From an archaeon (GTDB lineage Archaea > Nanobdellota > Nanobdellia > Woesearchaeales > GW2011-AR9), in contig JAGVMW010000196.1 of NCBI GenBank assembly GCA_020053615.1, positions 1-9,916 on the forward strand: a stretch of DNA of 9,916 bases, given 5' to 3'. The position numbers were made by a program, and so were the translations under genes. Within the stretch, counting starts at the first letter, position 1. Every line of letters starts with the position of its first letter. The notes below the pieces were generated by a model. The model was given only the letters and a program-made list of their open reading frames with translations. It was not told the origin of the DNA and made no database searches. Shown here one piece after another: positions 1 through 5,244 of this stretch.

Positions 1-1
1 A

Positions 2-169
2 CGCTTCACCGTGCGTGGTGAGCATCTTCGAAATCCTCGTTTGTTAATATCACCAGAGCGACATCTCCGTAAGAGACAACCCTCTGTCACTCTCTATGTT
101 AATAATCGAACGGATTTCGACTTTATGATGCTCATCACGCTTCAGATTACTGAAGTATTACGTGAATAA
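2..169 (+). CDS. 3' end of an unrecognised reading frame (partial)
   Basis: A frame open from the window edge runs 55 codons to a TAA at 167-169. The fragment is basic in its first half (LRNPRLLISPERHLRKRQPS) and becomes hydrophobic with a helical tail ending in ITEVLRE, which reads like a natural C-terminus. I do not recognise a family. It is convergent with the sigma-like gene and the two stop regions overlap by 12 bp. The start lies outside the window, so it could also be a chance open frame; upstream sequence would settle it. Confidence 0.4.
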   Translation, partial: RFTVRGEHLRNPRLLISPERHLRKRQPSVTLYVNNRTDFDFMMLITLQITEVLRE

Positions 170-1006
170 AAAAGATTTAAGAGCGCGATATTCTTCCAAT
201 TGTTCTGGTGATAATTGCATCTCTTCTCCTTCAAAGTGATTTCTGTTGTGATAATTATGTAATTCTTTAAATGCTTGGGAACTACTTAATAAGACCCGTT
301 CTATACCGTTACGCACCCACCAAACAGCATAAGTAGAAAATTTGTTGCCACGAAGATGATCAAACTTGTCTATGGCCGTTGCCAATCCCATATTCCCTCC
401 CTGTAATATTTCTTCCTCGGCTACACCATCAGATAAGCCAATGCTAATAATGGGAAATAATTCTTGATATTTTACTTTTACTAAGCCTTGATTAAGGTTG
501 AGAATGGCAGAATACACTTCATCTACCTTTGAAGCACCATCCTGAAAGTGTTCCTGTTTTTCTTTCTTTTCACCGTTAAGATTAGAAGTATTTTCTAAAC
601 TTTTCAAATACAAACTGCAGATATCTACAAAACATTCTCTGGATAAATTCCGGCGATACCATTCCATAAAATTATGTTGAATTTTAGGAGTTTCCTTGCA
701 TTTTAATCTCTTTTCTTTCTGTAGGTATTGCTTATATAATTTTTTACGAACATAACTAAGAGTTTTGTTTCCCTGATTCCAATCATCTATCTGTTCTCTG
801 CTGAAGTACTCTTCCACACGTGCATATTTTCCCAAAGCTTCACGCAGGATGTTTCCATCAAAAGACACTACTTCATTTAACATCTCTTTTTGCATTTCTC
901 TTAGATATCCAAATATTTCTCCCTCTTCTTCCCGAGTGAGAGTTTTATTATCTGCAGAGTGCGAATAAGTTCTAATTTTCTGTTCTAAAGCAGTATAATC
1001 TTCCAT
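158..1006 (-). CDS. Sigma-70 region 2-like protein lacking region 4
   Basis: A 282-aa protein that resembles bacterial sigma-70 factors. Residues about 21-40 (TLTREEEGEIFGYLREM) look like region 1.2. Residues about 168-240 match regions 2.1-2.4, with the core GGNMGLATAIDKFDHLRG followed by NKFSTYAVWWVRNGIERVL. This keeps the invariant GN-GL, DKF, RG and the aromatic F-S-T-Y-A-x-W-W promoter-melting block. In region 2.4 the E. coli Q437 and T440 positions appear to be N and E, so minus-10 specificity should differ. Residues 41-165 form a charged, helical spacer. Only about 40 residues follow region 2, so region 4 (the minus-35 helix-turn-helix, which binds the beta flap) is absent. An archaeal TATA box lies about 30 nt before the ATG and there is no Shine-Dalgarno motif. 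The fold assignment is read from sequence; the function in an archaeon is unknown. It could act as a transcription factor on the archaeal polymerase clamp, or be a plasmid- or virus-derived relic. Confidence 0.82.
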   Translation of the reverse strand: MEDYTALEQKIRTYSHSADNKTLTREEEGEIFGYLREMQKEMLNEVVSFDGNILREALGKYARVEEYFSREQIDDWNQGNKTLSYVRKKLYKQYLQKEKRLKCKETPKIQHNFMEWYRRNLSRECFVDICSLYLKSLENTSNLNGEKKEKQEHFQDGASKVDEVYSAILNLNQGLVKVKYQELFPIISIGLSDGVAEEEILQGGNMGLATAIDKFDHLRGNKFSTYAVWWVRNGIERVLLSSSQAFKELHNYHNRNHFEGEEMQLSPEQLEEYRALKSFLFT

Positions 1007-1030
1007 GATGACTGTTAAAGATTTTGAGGA

Positions 1031-1040
1031 GTTATAAAAA
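1031..1040 (-). promoter_or_regulatory. TATA box of the sigma-like gene
   Basis: On the minus strand this reads TTTTTATAAC, centred about 30 nt upstream of the ATG at 1006. That spacing puts the transcript start almost at the start codon, so a leaderless mRNA is expected. Confidence 0.55.
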
Positions 1041-1066
1041 CATTGCTATTAATCATTAAATTTCAA

Positions 1067-1129
1067 TAACTTAAGTTTTGTGTTTTTGTTAGATGCCTGA
1101 TTAACACTATCCAACGAAACTTAAGGTTA
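1067..1129. repeat. Imperfect inverted repeat
   Basis: TAACTTAAGTTTTG (1067-1080) and CGAAACTTAAGGTTA (1115-1129) are inverted copies pairing over about 12 bp with one bulged base, closing a 34-nt loop. It lies in the gap between the divergent sigma-like gene and tRNA-Pro. Its function is unknown. Confidence 0.6.
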
Positions 1130-1132
1130 CGA

Positions 1133-1167
1133 GACTTTTGCCAATTTTAATAGGGAACGCAAAAGTC
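1133..1167. repeat. Perfect 9-bp inverted repeat (hairpin)
   Basis: GACTTTTGC (1133-1141) and GCAAAAGTC (1159-1167) are perfect inverted copies around a 17-nt loop. The repeat ends about 10 bp before the tRNA-Pro TATA box, where a factor-binding site or the end of a small RNA could lie. No gene was found in 1011-1211. Confidence 0.65.
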
Positions 1168-1175
1168 GAGAATAA

Positions 1176-1185
1176 CTTATATAAA
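1176..1185 (+). promoter_or_regulatory. TATA box of tRNA-Pro
   Basis: CTTATATAAA is centred about 31 nt before the first base of the tRNA, with an AG-rich BRE-like stretch (GTCGAGAATAA) just upstream. Confidence 0.75.
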
Positions 1186-1249
1186 GTAGCTATTCATTTT
1201 TTATCTTTGATGGGGCTGTAGTCTAGCTTGGTAGGATTTACCCTTGGGG

Positions 1250-1262
1250 AATTATTCCAATA
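1250..1262 (+). other. tRNA-Pro intron 1 (anticodon loop, 37/38)
   Basis: The intron AATTATTCCAATA fits a bulge-helix-bulge: outer helix TACCC/GGGTA, 4-bp central helix TTGG/CCAA, and 3-nt bulges GG|A and TA|T with the cuts after the second base. The inner helix is reduced to the 6-nt loop ATTATT. This would be cut by the archaeal tRNA splicing endonuclease. Confidence 0.85.
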
Positions 1263-1277
1263 TGGGTAAGGCCGGAG

Positions 1278-1307
1278 AAAGTTCAGTCAGTAACTGGATT
1301 TACGGAA
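1278..1307 (+). other. tRNA-Pro intron 2 (T arm, 53/54)
   Basis: A 30-nt non-canonical intron. Its core is a 9-bp hairpin AAGTTCAGT/ACTGGATTT with loop CAGTA. The central helix CCGG/ACGG forms 3 bp plus a G-A mismatch, flanked by 3-nt bulges AG|A and AA|T. Removal restores G53-C61 and a 7-nt T loop TTCAAAT. Confidence 0.8.
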
Positions 1308-1327
1308 TTCAAATCTTCGCAGCCCCA

Positions 1328-1337
1328 TTTTTTGTTT
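1328..1337 (+). terminator. T-rich terminator after tRNA-Pro
   Basis: The run TTTTTTGTTT directly follows the discriminator base, as expected for archaeal intrinsic termination on T tracts. Confidence 0.6.
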
Positions 1338-1375
1338 AATAATTCTCTTTTAGAAATTTAAAGTGATATAAAAGC

Positions 1376-1480
1376 TGGACCAGCCGAGACTTTCGTTCCG
1401 ATTACAAAATTGCAACCGGCATTTGAACTCGGACTGCTCCCATGCCATGGGAGAACGCTACCGGATTACGCCACTGGCCC
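1376..1480 (-). tRNA. tRNA-Ala(GGC) with a T-loop intron
   Basis: Read on the minus strand: acceptor GGGCCAG pairs with CTGGTCC and carries a G3-U70 wobble, the alanine identity element, with discriminator A. The D stem is GCGT/GCGT by G-T and G-C pairs. The anticodon stem CTCCC/GGGAG holds loop ATGGCAT, giving anticodon GGC (1444-1446). The T stem CCGAG/CTCGG is perfect, but the loop between is 39 nt instead of 7. A 32-nt intron, best placed at 1390-1421, explains this and gives a 73-nt mature tRNA. CCA is not encoded. Confidence 0.9.
1390..1421 (-). other. tRNA-Ala T-loop intron (about position 59/60)
   Basis: The 32-nt insertion contains a 9-bp stem CCGGTTGCA/TGTAATCGG with two G-T wobbles and loop ATTT. 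A cut after TTCAAA with exon 2 starting at the last loop T gives central helix TTCA/CGAA (3 of 4 bp) with 3-nt bulges AA|T and AG|T. Shifts of one or two bases are possible, so the exact splice points are less sure than the presence of the intron. Confidence 0.75.
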
Positions 1481-1502
1481 AACAGAACTGTAAAACCCTA
1501 GC

Positions 1503-1514
1503 TTCTTTAAAAAC
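1503..1514. promoter_or_regulatory. TATA box of tRNA-Ala
   Basis: On the minus strand AAGTTTTTAAAG is centred about 29 nt before tRNA-Ala. The TTTAAA core is nearly symmetrical, so it could also drive transcription to the right, into the inverted-repeat element starting at 1529. Confidence 0.6.
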
Positions 1515-1519
1515 TTAAT

Positions 1520-1736
1520 TGTAGGAATGGCTCTGTAGAAAGTCGTCAACTTGACCAGAGAGGCAGCCCTATTATTCGTGCTTTCTATTTCTAACGATAA
1601 CGACTCGCACTCGATGCACAAGATGAAGCAACGACTTCATCTGTGCGCAGAAGGAACGCGATTCCTTCTTGCACTCGATTACTATTTACTTAAATTCGAG
1701 CAACCGAACGAGACTTTCTACAGAGCCTGTAGGAAT
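1520..1736. mobile_element. MITE-like element with 16-bp TIRs and 9-bp target duplication
   Basis: GGCTCTGTAGAAAGTC (1529-1544) and its exact inverse GACTTTCTACAGAGCC (1712-1727) end a 199-bp element. The 9-bp direct repeat TGTAGGAAT abuts both ends (1520-1528 and 1728-1736), as expected of a target-site duplication. The interior is too short for a transposase, so the element is non-autonomous. The TIR start GGCTCTGT resembles the ends of IS6-family elements, though those usually duplicate 8 bp, so the family is inference. The interior has two adjacent hairpins (1616-1646 and 1647-1672) flanked by direct repeats GCACTCGAT (1607-1615, 1671-1679). It sits 15 bp before the TATA box of the next gene. 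Confidence 0.85.
1616..1672. repeat. Two back-to-back hairpins inside the element
   Basis: Hairpin one pairs GCACA-A-GATGAAG (1616-1628) with CTTCATCTGTGC (1635-1646), 12 bp with one bulged A. Hairpin two pairs GCAGAAGGAA (1647-1656) with TTCCTTC-T-TGC (1662-1672), 10 bp with one bulged T. They abut without a gap. Confidence 0.75.
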
Positions 1737-1749
1737 CTAATTTAGAAAT

Positions 1750-1759
1750 CTTTAAATAA
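1750..1759 (+). promoter_or_regulatory. TATA box of the 1782 gene
   Basis: CTTTAAATAA is centred about 28 nt upstream of the ATG at 1782, predicting a leaderless transcript. The inverted-repeat element ends just upstream. Confidence 0.65.
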
Positions 1760-1781
1760 CCCTTCGGTTTTATTCTAAATC

Positions 1782-2363
1782 ATGGCATTTTCACTATTCA
1801 AAAAAGAGGCTTCGGTAAATGAAAGCAAGGAGTTTATGAAGCTGACACTAGAGAGAGATATTAGGGTTCATCTGCCGCGATTATCTAATGCGGTACAAGC
1901 CAATTTTAAGTCCAGCAAAGAATGGAAGACTTCTGAGGCATCTAAAATCATGTTTAGAGAGATGTACAGAGAAGATATTAAAAATGAAACTAGGCCTTTA
2001 ACTTTGTTTAAAGAGATGCGCAGCGATCCTGCGTTTAAAGAGTTTTCAGATCATGTATTGCCAGTTCATATTTTCTTTGATGTGGGAAAGTATGGTCAGA
2101 AAGAAGCAGAAACAATACACACAGTAATTATTCCAGGATATACTGATGCCAAGTCAGCTTACAAAGTATATGGTTTCGTCGAAAGAAATGATGAGCTGCA
2201 TTCTTGTAGTCGAATCTTCAATTCTTTAGGAGAAGCAGAGTTTGCCAAAGAGTTTTCAAACTTTGTACAGCAGGTGCAATGGAGACGAGAGTTTCCTGGG
2301 ACGAAAGAGATAATTCCGAAAGTAGAAGACCAGAAGATAAGGAATACGCCGAGATTGAGATAG
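1782..2363 (+). CDS. Unrecognised 193-aa protein
   Basis: A soluble, charged protein without an evident signal peptide or membrane segment. The first half is rich in Lys, Glu and Arg and probably helical. The central part (about residues 88-135) alternates hydrophobic stretches such as VLPVHIFFDVG, HTVIIPGYTD and SAYKVYGFVE, suggesting a beta-rich core. The C-terminus is basic and probably disordered. I do not recognise a family and no catalytic motif stands out. The ATG fits the TATA box 28 nt upstream; there is no Shine-Dalgarno motif. It converges on the DUF357 gene with a single base between the stops, so the two transcripts must overlap. Length and codon use fit a real gene. Confidence 0.8.
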   Translation: MAFSLFKKEASVNESKEFMKLTLERDIRVHLPRLSNAVQANFKSSKEWKTSEASKIMFREMYREDIKNETRPLTLFKEMRSDPAFKEFSDHVLPVHIFFDVGKYGQKEAETIHTVIIPGYTDAKSAYKVYGFVERNDELHSCSRIFNSLGEAEFAKEFSNFVQQVQWRREFPGTKEIIPKVEDQKIRNTPRLR

Positions 2364-2364
2364 A

Positions 2365-2655
2365 CTAATCATCCACCGTAAACAATCTAGAATCCTTCAC
2401 TTTAAACAGCCCAATTCTTGCCCCCGCGTCTAGCCACCCATGGGCATAGTTCAATGCCGCAAATGCTAAAACATAATCTTTCTTCTTTTTCATGAAGTAT
2501 TTAGCATCAGAATAATATCTAGACGCCATATCTAAGAAATCTTCTGCTTCTTTCAAACGAGTTGTGTCCAAAGCTTTACCTGCTTTATCTAAAGCTTCTT
2601 TAGTGATGGAGAAATACTTATTCAGTTTTTCAATAGTAATTTTGTCAGAAATCAT
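2365..2655 (-). CDS. DUF357 domain protein
   Basis: A 96-aa all-helical protein matching my memory of the archaeal DUF357 family (Pfam PF04010). The diagnostic part is the end, AFAALNYAHGWLDAGARIG (about residues 65-83), preceded by a long helix with A-E-D-F-L-D-M-A and Y-Y-S-D-A-K-Y-F. The molecular role of the family is not established. It is the last gene of the rrp4-rrp41-rrp42-rpoK run, 14 nt after rpoK, but a T-rich tract (TTTTATTTTTTT) lies in that gap and may lower its expression. The association with exosome and polymerase genes suggests a part in RNA metabolism; that is inference from position only. Confidence 0.8.
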   Translation of the reverse strand: MISDKITIEKLNKYFSITKEALDKAGKALDTTRLKEAEDFLDMASRYYSDAKYFMKKKKDYVLAFAALNYAHGWLDAGARIGLFKVKDSRLFTVDD

Positions 2656-2669
2656 CTAAAAAAATAAAA
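2656..2669 (-). terminator. Possible T-rich terminator after rpoK
   Basis: On the minus strand ATTTTATTTTTTTAG fills the short gap between rpoK and the DUF357 gene. Archaeal polymerase can stop on such T tracts; partial termination is possible. Confidence 0.35.
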
Positions 2670-2930
2670 TTATTTCTTCCACTCTCCTGGACGTCTTACC
2701 GTAATGGGAATCACTCCTTCACCGAATTCTTTGAGAGCAATCTCAATAGGATCATAGCGCATCTTTTCCAATTCTTCAGGAGATACTTTTACTAAGAATG
2801 GAGCACCCATGGATAATTGCAATGCTCTGGAGCCGACCATTCTGGCTTTCTCAAACTTAGTGTAATCAATCATCTCCCCTTCAACTGAACTTTTAACTGA
2901 AGTATGCTGATGAACTGTTGGTTTTTTCAT
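2670..2930 (-). CDS. rpoK: RNA polymerase subunit K (Rpo6, RPB6/omega homologue)
   Basis: An 86-aa protein with the full RPB6/omega core. YTKFEKARMVGSRALQLSMG (about residues 23-42) is the signature helix pair, and PIEIALKEFGEGVIPITVRR (61-80) is the conserved C-terminal part. This subunit clamps the largest polymerase subunit and aids assembly. The first 20 residues are a non-conserved basic tail. The ATG follows the rrp42 stop by one base, with a weak Shine-Dalgarno GAGGGA inside the rrp42 end, so translation is probably coupled. In many archaea rpl37ae and rpoP follow rrp42; here rpoK takes that place. Confidence 0.95.
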   Translation of the reverse strand: MKKPTVHQHTSVKSSVEGEMIDYTKFEKARMVGSRALQLSMGAPFLVKVSPEELEKMRYDPIEIALKEFGEGVIPITVRRPGEWKK

Positions 2931-2931
2931 T

Positions 2932-3732
2932 TTAGTCCCTCATCTTTAATTCGCTATTCAAAACTTTGCGCAGGAATTTGGCTTTATCCAAAGCAATGTC
3001 CACCATCTGGGATATCTCTTCAATGAATAAAGGGGCATCTCCGCCTTTTTGCAATGCCGAGATGATTCCGCGTTCATCCGAAGCTACAGATAAACGAGCA
3101 TCATAGGCTCCTTCTTCTTCCTGACTTGGATCTACGATGAAACTGCCATTTATTTTGTACACCGTAACCACTAATGGTTCTTTCAATAAAGGTAATTTCT
3201 CACCGGTTTTAGTATGGTAATCAATTGCTTTGGTAGTTGGATCAACTTTAGGGAACTGTGCTGATTTTAATGCGGCTAACGCTGCCATAGCACAAGCATC
3301 AAATAAATTTCCAGCATCGTTGATTGTTATCAAGTCAATGGTAACAAACCAGGCCTTTTCTCCCGGAGTGATGCATAACTTTTTTACATCAATTGCTTTG
3401 GATTCTCTGATCCCTCTATCAGTTACTCTGGCCAATTCTACCGCTTTAATTCCCGGCGGACCAGGTTCGTAATTAGGACTTGATAAAGGCAATAATTCGG
3501 CATTAACTGAAATGCCCCCCTCATCAGGAGTGTCGTTGTAAGGCTTTTCGATAGCCATTTTTACTCCCGCCATTACTACAGTATTTCCAATCTGAACTTT
3601 GGCCGAACCTTCAGCAGTCCAAGAAATATTCAAATCAATTTTAATCGGATCGCGGTAATCTAGCAATCCTCGTCCATCCAATCTTTTTCCCTGACTGGCC
3701 AATTGAGATATGGTTTCTTTGTTAAGTATCAT
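2932..3732 (-). CDS. rrp42: Exosome complex subunit Rrp42
   Basis: A 266-aa RNase PH-fold protein, the non-catalytic partner of Rrp41 in the hexameric archaeal exosome ring. Signatures: GKRLDGRGLLDYR (about 15-27), AKVQIGNTVVMAGVK (44-58), ELLPLSSPNYEPGPPG (80-95) and DRGIRESKAID (104-114). Unlike Rrp41 it lacks the TDAGTR phosphate-binding loop. The middle holds the conserved INDAGNLFDACAMAALAAL and the end has VDPSQEEE, both typical of Rrp42. The usual length is about 260-275. It starts 48 nt after rrp41. The weak Shine-Dalgarno AGTGA precedes the ATG by 6 nt, in the motif TGAATTAAAATG shared with rrp41. Confidence 0.96.
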   Translation of the reverse strand: MILNKETISQLASQGKRLDGRGLLDYRDPIKIDLNISWTAEGSAKVQIGNTVVMAGVKMAIEKPYNDTPDEGGISVNAELLPLSSPNYEPGPPGIKAVELARVTDRGIRESKAIDVKKLCITPGEKAWFVTIDLITINDAGNLFDACAMAALAALKSAQFPKVDPTTKAIDYHTKTGEKLPLLKEPLVVTVYKINGSFIVDPSQEEEGAYDARLSVASDERGIISALQKGGDAPLFIEEISQMVDIALDKAKFLRKVLNSELKMRD

Positions 3733-3759
3733 TTTAATTCACTTTTTTCTCCATTTAGT

Positions 3760-3785
3760 TTCTTAATTTATTTTCTTAATTTATT
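3760..3785. repeat. 13-bp perfect tandem duplication at the rrp41 stop
   Basis: TTCTTAATTTATT occurs twice in a row (3760-3772 and 3773-3785). One copy holds the rrp41 stop codon (minus-strand TAA at 3781-3783), so the other looks like a duplicated gene end that lengthens the rrp41-rrp42 spacer. Confidence 0.8.
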
Positions 3786-4482
3786 CTTTAGTAAATTTTT
3801 CTTTAAGCGCTTGTTTCTGGATTTCGTAAATTTTTTCAGTGGCAATTTTAGCCATCTCCAGCGCTTTCATTAGGTCTGCTTTAGATATTTCTCCGTCCAT
3901 CTGCAGCAAGGTAATTTGTTTTCCGTTATGAGTCATAGCTACCGGAATATCAGATACGATTGCCGGATAAGCTTCCTCATTGTAATTTAAGTCAGCTACA
4001 ACGGTGCCGTCAACTTGTCCTATAGCTACAGAACTAATAATGTCTTTCATAGGAATACCCGCATCGGCTAGAGCTATGCCAGCAGCAGAGATAGCAGCGC
4101 ATCTGGTTCCTGCATCGGTTTGAGGCAAGTCTACAAACACATCTACTACTGCATTAGGAAAAGCAGATAAATCAACTACTGAATCTAAAGCATTCATCAT
4201 TACCATAGAAATTTCCTGCGAACGCCTGTTCCCGCCAGGCCTGATTCTCTCTCCTGAACCGGAAAAAGGCATCATGCTGTAGAAACAGCGTAAAATTCCT
4301 TTCTTAGGATTCTGCTTGAACTTAGGAAACATTTCCCTAGGTCCATATACTGCGGCATAAGCGATAGTATTTCCCTGTTTGAAGTAAGCTGAGCCATCGG
4401 CATTAGGAATTACTCCTGCTTTAGCTTCGATTGGTCTTAGCTCGTCAAATTTTCTTCCATCTACGCGTTTAGTGTAAACCAT
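3781..4482 (-). CDS. rrp41: Exosome catalytic subunit Rrp41
   Basis: A 233-aa RNase PH-family 3'-5' phosphorolytic exoribonuclease, the active subunit of the Rrp41-Rrp42 ring. Visible signatures: KRVDGRKFDELRPIEAKAGV (5-24), the RNA-binding RPGGNRRSQEISM (81-93), the phosphate loop DLPQTDAGTRCAAISAAGIA (118-137), and VVADLNYNEE (161-170) followed by SDIPVAM. The acidic residues D164 and D178 are the likely catalytic, metal-binding pair. Length fits the family (about 235-250). The ATG follows the rrp4 stop by one base, and the Shine-Dalgarno GGAGAGATGA lies inside the rrp4 end, so the two are probably coupled. Confidence 0.97.
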   Translation of the reverse strand: MVYTKRVDGRKFDELRPIEAKAGVIPNADGSAYFKQGNTIAYAAVYGPREMFPKFKQNPKKGILRCFYSMMPFSGSGERIRPGGNRRSQEISMVMMNALDSVVDLSAFPNAVVDVFVDLPQTDAGTRCAAISAAGIALADAGIPMKDIISSVAIGQVDGTVVADLNYNEEAYPAIVSDIPVAMTHNGKQITLLQMDGEISKADLMKALEMAKIATEKIYEIQKQALKEKFTKE

Positions 4483-4483
4483 T

Positions 4484-5221
4484 TTAATTCATCTCTCCTT
4501 CTGCATGACTCTCTGCTGGACTAATTACAGTTCCAGGAACAGCATTCTCATTCAGGAATTTTTCCATCTTTTCAGTCAAGCCTTCTTGATGTGCTTTTTC
4601 TTCGACTAATTTTATGGCGCGCACGGTTAACATTTCATTTTCAGGGGTTCCTTTCACCCAAATTACTCCATTCTGTCCTACGGTTATTTCGCAGCCAGTC
4701 TTGCTTTTAATTAAAGATATCATACTACCCTGTTTTCCAATCACTCGTGGAACTTTCTGGTTGTTGATTTTGATAACTCTTCCGCCGGACACTTTAAACA
4801 ATCCCGGTTCTTTCATAGTCAAGTCTATCAAATTTTGAGAAGTTACATTAATTATCTTCACCACCACATAATCCCCGATAGAAATTATTCTGCTCAAATC
4901 TTCTTCTTTTCGGACAAATCTAGTAGTAGCATCTTTAACATTCAGCATAGCCGAATAAGCTGTGCCGGTATCAATACGCCATCCTATCATGGCTATGTCA
5001 GTAACTTTTCCAATGATTTTATCTCCTATCTTAGGTATATACGGTCCTGACAAAGGTGTTATTTTAATTACCCTTCCAGAAATTCCTACCAAACCTAATG
5101 CTTTGGAGTAAATCTTTTCATGTTCCCGATAAGTATTCTCGCCGGGAAGAAAATCCATCCCTTCGGCAAGCGCTTCTCCAGGAATTACAATATCCCGCTC
5201 ATGCGCGATTATATTACTCAT
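4484..5221 (-). CDS. rrp4: Exosome RNA-binding cap subunit Rrp4
   Basis: A 245-aa protein of the trimeric cap that recruits RNA to the exosome ring. Order of domains: N-terminal beta domain with VIPGEALAEGMDFLPGENTY (12-31), S1 domain about 63-137 (PKIGDKIIGKVTDIAMIGWR, then IGDYVVVKIINVT), and KH domain about 146-210 with the VPRVIGKQGSMISLIKSKTG loop (158-177). The C-terminus is an acidic, flexible tail. It is the first gene of the exosome operon. GGAG lies 12 nt before the ATG, and A/T-rich TATA-like motifs lie 26-55 nt upstream. SBDS, often found between psmA and rrp4, is absent here. Confidence 0.96.
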   Translation of the reverse strand: MSNIIAHERDIVIPGEALAEGMDFLPGENTYREHEKIYSKALGLVGISGRVIKITPLSGPYIPKIGDKIIGKVTDIAMIGWRIDTGTAYSAMLNVKDATTRFVRKEEDLSRIISIGDYVVVKIINVTSQNLIDLTMKEPGLFKVSGGRVIKINNQKVPRVIGKQGSMISLIKSKTGCEITVGQNGVIWVKGTPENEMLTVRAIKLVEEKAHQEGLTEKMEKFLNENAVPGTVISPAESHAEGEMN

Positions 5222-5244
5222 TTTATTTTTTCTCCGTGAACACG

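Larger units (their letters stand above)
1212..1327 (+). tRNA. tRNA-Pro(GGG) with two introns
   Basis: The acceptor stem is GGGGCTG (1212-1218) with CAGCCCC (1320-1326) and discriminator A1327; CCA is not encoded. The D arm is GTCT-AGCTTGGTA-GGAT (1221-1237). The anticodon stem is TACCC (1239-1243) with GGGTA (1264-1268). The anticodon is GGG at 1246-1248, followed by G37 as expected for tRNA-Pro. A 13-nt intron (1250-1262) sits at the canonical 37/38 site. Read contiguously, the T arm would have A53 facing C61. A proper stem CGGAG/CTTCG (1273-1277 with 1315-1319) and loop TTCAAAT form only if a second 30-nt intron (1278-1307) is removed between positions 53 and 54. The mature tRNA is then 73 nt. 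The gene converges on tRNA-Ala. Confidence 0.9.

Noticed and set aside
1005..1100. Box C/D small RNA suggested by ATGATGA at 1005-1011 and CTGA at 1097-1100
   Set aside because: The boxes are about 90 nt apart, there are no C'/D' boxes between them, and the C box overlaps the start codon of the sigma-like gene.
1529..1727. RNase P RNA or SRP RNA, considered because of the strong folding
   Set aside because: Neither the conserved RNase P core nor the SRP helix 8 motif is present, and the exact target duplication fits an insertion.
1551..1745. 64-codon frame with a TTG start across the inverted-repeat element
   Set aside because: It lies almost wholly inside the element, reads through the right terminal repeat and target duplication, and stops beyond it. 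The hairpins explain the sequence better than a protein does.
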